A DNA stretch of 41,491 nt. Source: Bacteroidales bacterium (lineage in GTDB: Bacteria > Bacteroidota > Bacteroidia > Bacteroidales > UBA932). The DNA is taken from positions 1 to 41,491 of the forward strand of contig JAEEHS010000017.1 of assembly GCA_016281015.1 (NCBI GenBank), given 5' to 3'. The notes below the pieces were generated by a model, which was not told where the DNA came from, searched no databases, and saw nothing but the letters and a program-made list of their open reading frames with translations. Shown piece after piece: positions 17,938 through 26,573 of this stretch (its first letter is position 1; each line of letters opens with the position of its first letter). The position numbers and the translations under genes are program-made.

Positions 17938-18504
17938 CTACTTGTTTTTAGAGTAAGGGACTTTCACCACGACTTTCCGGATGGACGAAGGAGACTCGAG
18001 CGTCATGCATGGCATGTGCGCATCGGAGGGGAACAGGATGACCCAATGAGAGGCATCCGCGACAGCCGCACGGGGATGAGATGATGCGGCCCAGAATTCA
18101 ATATCTTTGTCTGCGCTGTACGCCTGCAGACAATCGGAAAGATCCCCGAGGGCGGAAATGAAAATCTGCTCCTTGCCGGAAAGGACGACTTGTACATCGA
18201 TATAGTCCCTGTGGGCTTCATATTTGGAAGCATCCTTGGTCGTATATTCCTGGATGTTGGCATACGTGCCGGACTCAGTCAGTTCATAACGGCCCAGTGC
18301 CAGCGTATCCAGGTCCGCGCGGGAAAGGAAATCCGCGGCCGCCTGCCATTCGGCCGGGCGGGCCTTGATCTGTTCAGCAAGCTGCTGAACATCCGTTTCC
18401 GGCGAAACGGGGAAAGATGCCCACCGGCGGGCAACTACATTGCCGGCACAGGAGGCAAGAATCATGGAAGAAATGGACATGACTGCAAAAATAGAAGATT
18501 TCAT
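17938..18504 (-). CDS. YhcH/YjgK/YiaL family protein with lipoprotein leader
   Basis: 188 residues. The leader MKSSIFAVMSISSMILASC ends in a good lipobox (LASC, Cys19), so this copy should be exported, whereas E. coli YhcH and YiaL are cytoplasmic. The family core follows from about residue 60: LALGRYELTESGTYANIQEY, the metal-ligand segment YEAHRDYIDVQVVLSGKEQ, and near the C-terminus FPSDAHMPCM with a further conserved His. Family proteins are cupin-like, bind a metal, and accompany sialate or uronate catabolism; proposed roles include anomerase or lyase-like handling of sugar acids. The location suggests action on periplasmic or surface oligosaccharides. It lies 11 bases after the BNR gene. 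Confidence 0.88.
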   Translation of the reverse strand: MKSSIFAVMSISSMILASCAGNVVARRWASFPVSPETDVQQLAEQIKARPAEWQAAADFLSRADLDTLALGRYELTESGTYANIQEYTTKDASKYEAHRDYIDVQVVLSGKEQIFISALGDLSDCLQAYSADKDIEFWAASSHPRAAVADASHWVILFPSDAHMPCMTLESPSSIRKVVVKVPYSKNK

Positions 18505-18515
18505 ATCGATAGTCT

Positions 18516-20060
18516 TTATAATTCCCTGAAATTCCGGATCCGGATGAAAGACATCATGTTGGAATCGTGCTGCCGGATCGGCAGGCCGCGGGATTCCGGC
18601 GCGCCGACGCGGACGACACCTACGATGTCGTCTCCATCAAATTCCCAGTCGGCATACTGGAAGCCATGGAAGAACGGGTCGGGGTCATAGAGGACCGTCT
18701 CTACTTCGATCCAGTTGACAAGATCGGCGCTGCATACAAGGACCAGCCGGTTTCGTTCGAGCGAATGCGACATCCCGTTCCGATAGATGCCGGCATGGAC
18801 ATGGGTCTCGCCGCTGTCCGGATTGGTCAGCGCCCAATACAATCCCCCGACCGGATCACGGCGCACCGTGAATTTCTTTCCTCCCCCAGGCATCTCAACC
18901 CAGTCTGTCGAAGGATGGAAATACAGGCTGTCGGTCCCCGAGACATGGAGCCGGGTGGCAAAACGGCTGGTAGAAGAACTGTTGGTACGGATCAAGTTGA
19001 TGACCTCTCCGTTGGGCGCTTCCACCACATTGCCTTCAATCAGGGTTCCACTCAGCTTAGCCCCCTGTATCTTTTTCATTCCGTGTCCTACTGTATTGGT
19101 CCGGGTCCAGTTGGACGCATCCAGCAAGTCGGCGTCGGCGGGTGCAGAAAGCACGAAAGGCTCCTTGTCGGGATAGGTCTCGCAGGCTCTCCAGATACGT
19201 CCTCCCGACACGAGCATCGGCACGGGAGCCGTGTGGTAGAGACCTTCCAGAATCAGACCACTGTGTCCATCCTTGGCCTGGGTCCATGTGAGGCCGCCGT
19301 CGTTGCTGCGGCAGATCCGGAGGCCTTCCCGCCCGGGTCCAACGCCCATGATATAGACGGCCCCCTGGTGGACAAACAGGTTATGATAGTTCGCGACGAG
19401 GTTCTTCTGGGTAGAAAAATGGCCATGACGGTTCCAGGTGACGCCGCCGTCCCGGGACAGGAACATCGACACCCCTTTGTCTTCGCTAACGCCCGTACAG
19501 GCCGCCAGGTAACTGCCATCCGGAAGGACGGTCATGGTCTGGTTATAGGCTCCGCTCTTACGCAGCTGCGGGACCTTTACAATGACCGTTCCGAATTCCG
19601 GGACGCCATCCACCTGGATCCGGGGAGCCAGCACAACTGCCGAGTGGCTGCATCCGGAAGGATAAGGTATCTCCGTCCACTGTCCGGTCCGGATCCGGCG
19701 GTTCTCATAGACATGGTACGTCACACCGGCAGCCTCGAATACGTCTCCCGTTGCCGTCCAGGGTGCCGGCACACCTTCCTCCGTATCAAGGGCAATCCGG
19801 GCCGTTGCGACCCTGCCGCAGCACAGCTGTTCCGGGCCACGGTTTTCATAGAGACTCACGGCGAAGGCGCCTCCTTTTCCCACAACGGCCATAACCTCTT
19901 CGCTGCACTTCCACTCATACTGCGGGAAAAAATCCTGCTTCGGGAATGCATAGCGTACATCAATGAGCCGGCCGCGGACGAGCACCTCGTCGGAAGCCTG
20001 GGCCAACGCAGATGCCGGCAAGAGCAGAAGAATACCCAATATTAACAGTCTTGAGCGCAT
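18516..20060 (-). CDS. Secreted BNR-repeat (sialidase-like fold) propeller protein
   Basis: 514 residues with signal peptide MRSRLLILGILLLLPASALAQ. Two clear Asp-boxes are present (SRDGGVTWNRHG and SNDGGLTWTQA), the BNR hallmark of sialidase-type propellers. The C-terminus carries WEFDGDDIVGVVRVG and RGLPIRQHDSN followed by IRIRNFREL, which the LRR-linked protein at 39023-40588 shares. No sialidase FRIP/YRIP motif is visible, so calling it a sialidase would go too far. The fold also occurs in several glycosidase and polysaccharide-lyase families, and catalysis on the locus substrate is possible. It lies 9 bases after an FG-GAP gene and is translated in the same operon. Confidence 0.82.
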   Translation of the reverse strand: MRSRLLILGILLLLPASALAQASDEVLVRGRLIDVRYAFPKQDFFPQYEWKCSEEVMAVVGKGGAFAVSLYENRGPEQLCCGRVATARIALDTEEGVPAPWTATGDVFEAAGVTYHVYENRRIRTGQWTEIPYPSGCSHSAVVLAPRIQVDGVPEFGTVIVKVPQLRKSGAYNQTMTVLPDGSYLAACTGVSEDKGVSMFLSRDGGVTWNRHGHFSTQKNLVANYHNLFVHQGAVYIMGVGPGREGLRICRSNDGGLTWTQAKDGHSGLILEGLYHTAPVPMLVSGGRIWRACETYPDKEPFVLSAPADADLLDASNWTRTNTVGHGMKKIQGAKLSGTLIEGNVVEAPNGEVINLIRTNSSSTSRFATRLHVSGTDSLYFHPSTDWVEMPGGGKKFTVRRDPVGGLYWALTNPDSGETHVHAGIYRNGMSHSLERNRLVLVCSADLVNWIEVETVLYDPDPFFHGFQYADWEFDGDDIVGVVRVGAPESRGLPIRQHDSNMMSFIRIRNFREL

Positions 20061-20069
20061 ACGTAAGAT

Positions 20070-22133
20070 TTACCAGAGAGAGAGTTCGGTGAGGTCGGAA
20101 CGGTCGAAGAAGAAAAACTTGCCACCTTCACCCGACACCAGGAGATTGGGCTTGCCGTCAGACGTGTCTCCCAGCATACAGGCAGTAGGGCCGTTGGCAT
20201 GCGCGCCGATATGGAAATCGGCCCCTCGGAAAAGGAACTGCTTCGGATAAGCGAAAACCATGTTTTCATTGCTTTCTACATTCTCAAGCCATAGGGTTTG
20301 GAGGCCTCGCGTGGTTCTCGACCATGGAAGCCCGTAGGAGGGATCCGGGAATGACGCCTGAAGCGGCGTTCCAACCAGAAGGTCATAATCGCCGTCGCCG
20401 TCCCAATCGACGAATTCCAGTTTTTCCCTTCCCCTCTCGCCAAGGGAGGACGTTGCCGATGCCCTGTGGCCGTAGATATATTTCCCGTCGCCGAGCAAGG
20501 CTTTTCCAAGATCCTTTACCGCCTTTGGAGTTGTCTGCTGATAAAGGTGAAGCGCATCTTCACCATCCATCATGGCGATTATAACTCTGCCGGCAATCCG
20601 AGCTACGGCGGGGCGCACGCGCCACATTCCGTAGAGTTCAAGTCCGTCAAGGAAAATTCCCTGACGGCGTCCAAGGCTCGGACGCGTGGCTGTACCCTCA
20701 TTGCGCATGAACTCAAACTTGCCTTCATTGGTAGAGAATACAATGTCGGAAATGCCGTCTCCGTCCCAGTCGAACACCACGGGGCAAAGGTATCCCCAGG
20801 CGGCTTCAAACGGTCCCTGGACCTCATAATACCCCGCCCTGTAGCATATTTCTTCGCCTTCTGACTTAAGGTATTCGGCCCTTCCGAAGGCTGGAGCCGC
20901 ATTGGTGCCGAAATTCTTGAAGAAAAGGAGTCGGCCTTCTGAATTACCCGCCACGATGTCCAGTTTGCCATCACCGTCCCAGTCGGCAACGGTGGGTACC
21001 GGGAGGGAGCCGGCATAAAGATCGCCGTTCTCCATAAGTATCTCGTATGGTCCCTCGAAAACAGGAACACTTTCAAAAGTTTTTCGGCCGGCAGACTTTA
21101 TCACGCGAGGAGCCCCCTCTCCGGACAGTACAATCCAAGGCGTGTCGGTCCCGCTCTTGCTCCTGATGGGAAGGATAGCCCCCGACACGAAAGGATTCAC
21201 AAGTTCCGTCCCATAGGCATCGAGAGCATAGTCGGAAACTGTGGAAGACCTGCGGGGCACATATTTTACGACCCCGAACTTGTTGATACATAGATATCCG
21301 TCCGTACCGGATAAGGATTCCTTGAAGGCGCCTATCCCGACAGGGGCAAGCGTCACCCTGGTATCCCCTGAAATGAGAACAGGAGAGCTCTGCAGCTTCC
21401 AGGAAGACATATCTATGGTGCAGCGGTATATTCTGCCATAATACATCTGCCCGCGGTAGATACCGGCGCTGTCATAAAAGGACTCCGACACATCGTCCAT
21501 GGAAGGTCTGTAGCTTCCTTCGATGTCAGTAGCAAGGATAACGAGTTCTGCAAGCGAGCCTGCTTCCGGAATCATGTCAAAAGCGATGGGTGAACCGGTA
21601 ATGCCGCTCAAAGATATAGAGACATTATCCCAGGAGGAGCCGAAAGAACGGGCTTCAGAATCATAGACAGCAAATCTCAGTTTGGAAGACGAGATTGTGA
21701 ACGCAAGTACACGGCCGCCGGCCTGGACAATGCGAAGGGGCGAATCCGAAGCAGCCCACGGCACCTCCTTGACAGGAACAGGCGCTCCATAAACCGGTTC
21801 TCCTGCCGATGTCCAGCCCTGAAACTCACAGAGATTCAGGCCAAGGTATGAGCGAATTCCGTTTGATGTTGGAACACCGTTCGGGCACTGGAAGAATAGA
21901 TCCGGCATTTCTCTTCCGGACAGATATGCATAGCCGATGCAATTGTTGGAGATCGTCTTGGTGAAAGACAGCGGTGCAAGGCCCTTGTCAAGGGTGGCTG
22001 CAAGAATTCCGCCGCTTTGAGGAGCGGTACCATCAACAGTCACGGGCTCAGGCTCCTGCGAAGGCGCAGGGGTCTTTTCGCAAGAGAACACAGCCAACAC
22101 GGCTAAAATGGCGTAAATCGGTATCCTTTTCAT
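20070..22133 (-). CDS. FG-GAP/VCBS propeller lipoprotein (paralogue C)
   Basis: 687 residues, leader MKRIPIYAILAVLAVFSC with lipobox VFSC. The N-terminal half lacks obvious motifs but shares IGYAYLSGREMPDLFFQCPNG with the paralogue at 34193. From about residue 385 come calcium-loop repeats: VADWDGDGKLDIVAGNSEG, FDWDGDGISDIVFS and VDWDGDGDYDLLVGT. The conserved block VQGPFEAAWGYLCPVVFDW and the C-terminal IGAHANGPTACMLGD are near-identical in the two other stand-alone FG-GAP proteins here. Role unknown: either a surface glycan-binding protein or an uncharacterised carbohydrate-active enzyme. ATG 22133 overlaps the stop of the preceding FG-GAP gene by 4 bases, consistent with a tandem duplication. 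Confidence 0.85.
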   Translation of the reverse strand: MKRIPIYAILAVLAVFSCEKTPAPSQEPEPVTVDGTAPQSGGILAATLDKGLAPLSFTKTISNNCIGYAYLSGREMPDLFFQCPNGVPTSNGIRSYLGLNLCEFQGWTSAGEPVYGAPVPVKEVPWAASDSPLRIVQAGGRVLAFTISSSKLRFAVYDSEARSFGSSWDNVSISLSGITGSPIAFDMIPEAGSLAELVILATDIEGSYRPSMDDVSESFYDSAGIYRGQMYYGRIYRCTIDMSSWKLQSSPVLISGDTRVTLAPVGIGAFKESLSGTDGYLCINKFGVVKYVPRRSSTVSDYALDAYGTELVNPFVSGAILPIRSKSGTDTPWIVLSGEGAPRVIKSAGRKTFESVPVFEGPYEILMENGDLYAGSLPVPTVADWDGDGKLDIVAGNSEGRLLFFKNFGTNAAPAFGRAEYLKSEGEEICYRAGYYEVQGPFEAAWGYLCPVVFDWDGDGISDIVFSTNEGKFEFMRNEGTATRPSLGRRQGIFLDGLELYGMWRVRPAVARIAGRVIIAMMDGEDALHLYQQTTPKAVKDLGKALLGDGKYIYGHRASATSSLGERGREKLEFVDWDGDGDYDLLVGTPLQASFPDPSYGLPWSRTTRGLQTLWLENVESNENMVFAYPKQFLFRGADFHIGAHANGPTACMLGDTSDGKPNLLVSGEGGKFFFFDRSDLTELSLW

Positions 22134-24130
22134 TTCTTGTCGTATCTGTCTTTGATGGAGAAGGTGGCAAGGTCATTCCTGTCTATCCAGAACAGCCGGC
22201 CGCTTTCGCACCCCACAAGTAGATTGTATGCCCCGGATGCGCTGCCCACAGTGCAAGGCTCCGGACCGTTGGCATGGACTCCAAGCAGAAGGTCTTTCCC
22301 TTTGACATAAAAGCCCACGGGGTCTTTAAAACAAGGGCGTTCGTCATTTCCTACATTCTCCATATAAAACACCTGCATCATAAGCTGTTTCAGTACCGGG
22401 CCGTTGGGAATACCCTTGTCCGGACGGGGAAGACAAGACGTCATCGGCGTTCCAAGTATGAGATCCAGGTCTCCGTCAGCGTCCCAATCGCAAAGGTTTA
22501 TCTTTACGCGCCCGAAGTTGCCGTCACGGTCGGCCGTTCCGGAATGAGCCGTGATGGGAGTACCACCACGAAGCAGGAGCGGGCCGTCATCGACAAGGGT
22601 CGATTCATCTACTTTCCACCACCTGTGGAAGGTTCCGTCTCCATCCATATTCACTACGCACACGCGGCCGGCTATTTCAGCCACTGCCGGTTTCACCCTC
22701 CAGAGGCCCTTTATCTCCAGTCCGTCCTGCCTTAGCGCGAAAGGTCTTCCAAGTATGGTCCCGGTAGCGGTTCTGCGTGCGTACATGACTTCCAGTTTGC
22801 CCCGGGAATCGGAAAAGACGATGTCCGGCACGCCATCGGCATTCCAGTCGAATACAGATGGACACATATATCCCCAGACTGCTTCGAAGGGTCCCTGCAC
22901 CCCGATATATCCCGGTCTGATGCAAACCGGCCCGTCTTCCCAGCAAAGTTCTTCGGCGAACGATGAGTAAGCCGGGACAAGGTCTGTTCCAGTATTCTTG
23001 AAGAACAGGATTCTGCCTTCCGAATTACCACATATAATGTCCTGCACGCCGTCACCATCCCAGTCCACAACCTCGGGAACGCCCAGTGAGCCGGTGTAAA
23101 GGGCGCCGCCGAGCATAAGCACGGTTGAAGGATCTGAGAAAACGGGGCCATTCTCACCCATCCCGTCAAAACGGCAGCTTACCAGTTTGCCCTCTCCGCC
23201 CATCAGTATTCTTTTCTCGCCTGAACGGAAGTTGAGAAGGCTCACGGAGGCTCCGTTGGCAGGGTACTCTATCGATTTTCCTGAAGCGTCCCGCACCCAT
23301 GAACGGCCAAACCGCGAAGAGGAGGCGTCCCGCCAGCCCAGTACCCCGAAGCGGTTGACAGCGAGGTAACCGTCGGCACCCATAAAGGAGTCCTGAATGC
23401 GTACGGCACCGGAAAGTGCTATCATGAAGGACGCTGGACTGGCCTCCGTGAAAGAGCCACCCTCGAGCGGATCTGTGAGCGTCATCTTACGGACGCCGCC
23501 TTTGGAAAGTGCGCCTTTGTAAATCATGGCGCCGTCATACCAGCTTTCGTTCTGGGCTCGGTCTGTCCTGTAACGTGAGCCGTCCCCCGCAATAGCGGTT
23601 ATTTCTATGGAGCCGTTTTCCAGTTCAACCGCCGATATTCCATAAACTCCGCCAAGGCCTTCTACCTTGACGCTGGCAATCTTGACAAGCTGTTTTTCAT
23701 CCGGATTGTAAGAGGCAAGCGTAAGGCTCTCCTTAGATTCTGCCCAAAAGGATAATACGCCCCCTTTGTAATTGAAAAAGCATCCGTAGTCCGGCATTTT
23801 GCTGGGTTTGCCCCAGTATGCCTTAATCTTTACTGGCTTGTCGAAAACCAGCTCTCCACCAGCCTTGCGCACCCCGTTCAATGTGGCCACATAGACACCC
23901 CTTGACGAAGGTACGCCTACCCTTGCCAAAAGGAATAAGGACGGATTTGCATCACCCGGCTTCAGGTACACGGCGCCCGCTGGGACGGTGGCTATGGTCT
24001 GCAACACGCCAAGCGGCGCAATTCCGTTAGGATCCGAGCTCATTACCGGTTTGCCGCTCTTGAGCGGAACCTGAGCAAAGGAGAACAAGCTCAGAAACAG
24101 GAATAACGGTATTAATCCGGCTTTTTTCAT
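22130..24130 (-). CDS. Secreted FG-GAP/VCBS propeller protein (paralogue B)
   Basis: Start at ATG 24130 gives 666 residues with signal peptide MKKAGLIPLFLFLSLFSFAQ; the 20 residues upstream in frame to 24190 are mostly charged and lie in the previous gene. Repeats include VVDWDGDGVQDIICGNSEG, FDWNADGVPDIVFSDS and CDWDADGDLDLILGT. VQGPFEAVWGYMCPSVFDW and GVHANGPEPCTVGSA match the paralogues. The leader ends in FAQ, not a lipobox, so it is probably a periplasmic or secreted protein, unlike the lipid-anchored paralogue C. The ATG overlaps the stop of the fimbrillin-like gene (ATGA). Function unknown, as for its paralogues. Confidence 0.85.
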   Translation of the reverse strand: MKKAGLIPLFLFLSLFSFAQVPLKSGKPVMSSDPNGIAPLGVLQTIATVPAGAVYLKPGDANPSLFLLARVGVPSSRGVYVATLNGVRKAGGELVFDKPVKIKAYWGKPSKMPDYGCFFNYKGGVLSFWAESKESLTLASYNPDEKQLVKIASVKVEGLGGVYGISAVELENGSIEITAIAGDGSRYRTDRAQNESWYDGAMIYKGALSKGGVRKMTLTDPLEGGSFTEASPASFMIALSGAVRIQDSFMGADGYLAVNRFGVLGWRDASSSRFGRSWVRDASGKSIEYPANGASVSLLNFRSGEKRILMGGEGKLVSCRFDGMGENGPVFSDPSTVLMLGGALYTGSLGVPEVVDWDGDGVQDIICGNSEGRILFFKNTGTDLVPAYSSFAEELCWEDGPVCIRPGYIGVQGPFEAVWGYMCPSVFDWNADGVPDIVFSDSRGKLEVMYARRTATGTILGRPFALRQDGLEIKGLWRVKPAVAEIAGRVCVVNMDGDGTFHRWWKVDESTLVDDGPLLLRGGTPITAHSGTADRDGNFGRVKINLCDWDADGDLDLILGTPMTSCLPRPDKGIPNGPVLKQLMMQVFYMENVGNDERPCFKDPVGFYVKGKDLLLGVHANGPEPCTVGSASGAYNLLVGCESGRLFWIDRNDLATFSIKDRYDKK

Positions 24131-25545
24131 TCGGAAAGTGTTTTTTTGTATAATATAAATCCTCCGGAATCGGATTTGGCCATACGCCATTCATAGTGGT
24201 CGAGTCCGCTTGCCGGATCTATCCAAGGCATTGCACGGCGGGAGGTGACACCGTTGGAGAGCTGCATGTCGGAAGTTCCGGAGAAAGACCAAACCGTTCC
24301 ATACGTTTCGTCTGGAGAATAGGCTCCGGTTCCATCGGAAGAGACGGCAAGTCCCTGAGCCTTGTCGCAACCCGCCAGATAATACCGGGTGTCTCCCGAA
24401 TAAAAACTGATATTCCAGCCGCCCGTGACACCGGACAGCGTCCAGACGTATCCTTCAGGATTCCCGAATACCCCTGAAGACATTTCCACGGGAACAGGAT
24501 TCTTGACTGTAGGAGTACAAGGAAGGAGGAATACCCCGGAATAGTCTCCGTAGCTGAAATCGTAGCTGATGATATACTCCCCTTCCGTGATGTCGTCGGC
24601 AGAGGTAATCTCTTTCCAGCTGATTGCTGAAGAGCCTCCCTGCGGAACGAAGGCCGACGGATCCACGGTAACGGTCTTTCTGTAAACGCCGTTGCCTTCA
24701 AAAGTTACGCCACCAGGAATGACCGTTTCCGAGACATAGCCGTCTTCGGTTTCAAGCCTAAGCGAAACTGATCCGGCAGCATGGGTGCCCGGAATAAGCG
24801 TATAATAGAGCTTGCTGCCAGACACCTCAAGGGCGAAAGGCGTGGACAGGGAAAGATCCACGGAATCCTGAGCGTCATTTATCTGGAAAGAAGAGCCGCC
24901 ATCTGACGACGAGCCATCCAGAAGGAGATTTCCCCAGTCGAAAGAGACTGGTGATTTAGCCAGAAGTATGGCAGACGATATCTTGAATCTACTTGATACC
25001 GTGGCCTTTACCTCCAATTCTACCATGGCGGTAAGATTACGGAAGTGAAGGTTCACCTCTCCTGAGCCTTCGGATGCCGTCGCTGGAGCGGATTTAAGCA
25101 CCATATAGGACGACAGGTGCGAACGGTCTCCCGCCGCTTTCTGAACCTGTTTGGACGGAACTCTGACAGGCACCACGAAACGATTCCCCTCTCCCGCGCT
25201 GCCCGCAAAGGGATAATAAGCCGTGAAAGAACTTCCGGAGGCCACATCGTATGAATACTGCCACTGGGACGATACAGCCGCGAGCTGCGCCGCAGCGCCA
25301 CTAACCCTGTTCACTTCATAAGGATAGTTGACTCCCGCAGAAACGTCTTCCCGGGAAGCAAAGATGCCCACCCTGTCGCCTTCGGTCCAAAAGAGGGATC
25401 CAAGGTCGTCGGAAAAAGCGGTCTTTGTAACCTCGCCGGCAACGAAACGAAGCGGGACGCCGCTCTCAATGGCCCGAGGCGCCTCCTGACATGAGCAAAA
25501 GAGGAGAATCCCGGCAAAGGGGATTATCTTTGAATACTTTACCAT
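24127..25545 (-). CDS. Fimbrillin-like (Mfa-like) surface lipoprotein with a C-terminal domain shared with the DUF4988 protein
   Basis: 472 residues with leader MVKYSKIIPFAGILLFCSC (Cys19). Residues about 35-290 look like a fimbrillin/Mfa-like fold: VTKTAFSDDLGSLFWTEGDR, the typical 'tka.f...W..gD.igif' opening, then FTAYYPFAG and NLTAMVELEVKATVS. From about residue 310 a second domain starts at SWKEITSADDITEGEYIISY and includes YYLAGCDKAQGLAVSSDG and GGFILYKKTL. The same pattern ends the protein at 31253-32644. In a SusCD locus such a protein is expected to sit on the cell surface and bind glycan; this is inferred from position. The start overlaps the DUF5017 stop by 7 bases. Confidence 0.75.
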   Translation of the reverse strand: MVKYSKIIPFAGILLFCSCQEAPRAIESGVPLRFVAGEVTKTAFSDDLGSLFWTEGDRVGIFASREDVSAGVNYPYEVNRVSGAAAQLAAVSSQWQYSYDVASGSSFTAYYPFAGSAGEGNRFVVPVRVPSKQVQKAAGDRSHLSSYMVLKSAPATASEGSGEVNLHFRNLTAMVELEVKATVSSRFKISSAILLAKSPVSFDWGNLLLDGSSSDGGSSFQINDAQDSVDLSLSTPFALEVSGSKLYYTLIPGTHAAGSVSLRLETEDGYVSETVIPGGVTFEGNGVYRKTVTVDPSAFVPQGGSSAISWKEITSADDITEGEYIISYDFSYGDYSGVFLLPCTPTVKNPVPVEMSSGVFGNPEGYVWTLSGVTGGWNISFYSGDTRYYLAGCDKAQGLAVSSDGTGAYSPDETYGTVWSFSGTSDMQLSNGVTSRRAMPWIDPASGLDHYEWRMAKSDSGGFILYKKTLSE

Positions 25546-26573
25546 ACCTTTTGTTCCGGATTATCAATAATCACACAGCCGCGCTCGTAAACCTTTATCG
25601 TGATGCGCTGCTTCTTTTCGCTGACCTTCCCCGATACGGAAACATTGCGGCTCTCGAACACGGCCTCATAGGTGCCTGGATTCGTGTATGAATGGGTGTA
25701 AGCGGCAATGGGCGTATCGGAGAACGATTTTATGCCAAGGGCGTGGTCGCATCCCATATTCAGGGAATAATCCGGCGTGAAAGGACGGGAAATTGCCCAA
25801 GACCACCTTTCCGCGGGATTCGTCGTGGATGAATTGAAGTAGATATATGATGCAGATGCCTCCGGAAGATAGTTCTCGTCGTCGGCATTGTATCCGATGT
25901 TTACAAAGGTCCATCCGGCCGATGAATTGGTGACGATGGGGTCTTTGACATGGAGGGAGGTGTTGACGCAATTAACGGTGAAACCGGACACAACGGCCCT
26001 GGAACGCGAATCCGTCGCCGCATCAACGTAAGGCAGGAGATGATACCTGAACGCAAAATAGACAGGGCTCGCTGCCGATGGCGGAATGATATCCGAGAGT
26101 TTCACCTCCCCTGAAGGAGTGGCCGAAGAAAGAAGCCTTGCATCGTCAACCCTTGTGGATGCAAACTCGAAATACGAGGTTGCATCATGCCAGGTAGCAC
26201 GCGAAACACCGGCCGCAGTGTAGTCCCCGTCGAAATCGTCTGACCACCAGAACGTAACCAGTTTCTCTGAAGAATCGCCCGAAAGCTGATGTTTCCACTG
26301 GGCCCCGTTCATGAAAGCGGTTCCGAAACTCATCACCCCTTCCCCTTCGTAAATGCGTTCTTCATTTCTCCAGAGGTAATCGTTGCCGTTCTCTCCGGAC
26401 CAGAACGAGATGATGTCGGCATCCCCCTCGAAACGGAATTCCACAGGTTCGTCAACATAAAAAGCGTCGCGCCCCGCACTTACGGAGAGACCGGGAACGC
26501 CCGGTTCGCCCTTTTCGGCCGTACAGCCGAACACAAGTGCCATGAGAGGCAGTAATATACTTTTCTTACTCAT
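25539..26573 (-). CDS. DUF5017 lipoprotein (surface glycan-binding protein candidate)
   Basis: 344 residues from ATG 26573, in a TAATG junction with the susD stop; ATG 26579 adds two residues and is an equal alternative. The leader MSKKSILLPLMALVFGC ends at Cys17. The segment AFYVDEPVEFRFEGDADIIS plus FWSGENGNDYLWR is the PKD-like opening typical of DUF5017, followed by large beta-rich regions and a C-terminal strand set ending ITIKVYERGCVIID. DUF5017 proteins usually follow susD and are thought to be surface glycan-binding proteins like SusE/SusF. No catalytic motif is seen. Confidence 0.85.
   Translation of the reverse strand: MSKKSILLPLMALVFGCTAEKGEPGVPGLSVSAGRDAFYVDEPVEFRFEGDADIISFWSGENGNDYLWRNEERIYEGEGVMSFGTAFMNGAQWKHQLSGDSSEKLVTFWWSDDFDGDYTAAGVSRATWHDATSYFEFASTRVDDARLLSSATPSGEVKLSDIIPPSAASPVYFAFRYHLLPYVDAATDSRSRAVVSGFTVNCVNTSLHVKDPIVTNSSAGWTFVNIGYNADDENYLPEASASYIYFNSSTTNPAERWSWAISRPFTPDYSLNMGCDHALGIKSFSDTPIAAYTHSYTNPGTYEAVFESRNVSVSGKVSEKKQRITIKVYERGCVIIDNPEQKVW

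Noticed and set aside
18567..20045. Open frame of 492 codons on the plus strand
   Set aside because: It is the shadow of the BNR gene on the other strand; GC-rich codon use leaves few stops in this frame.
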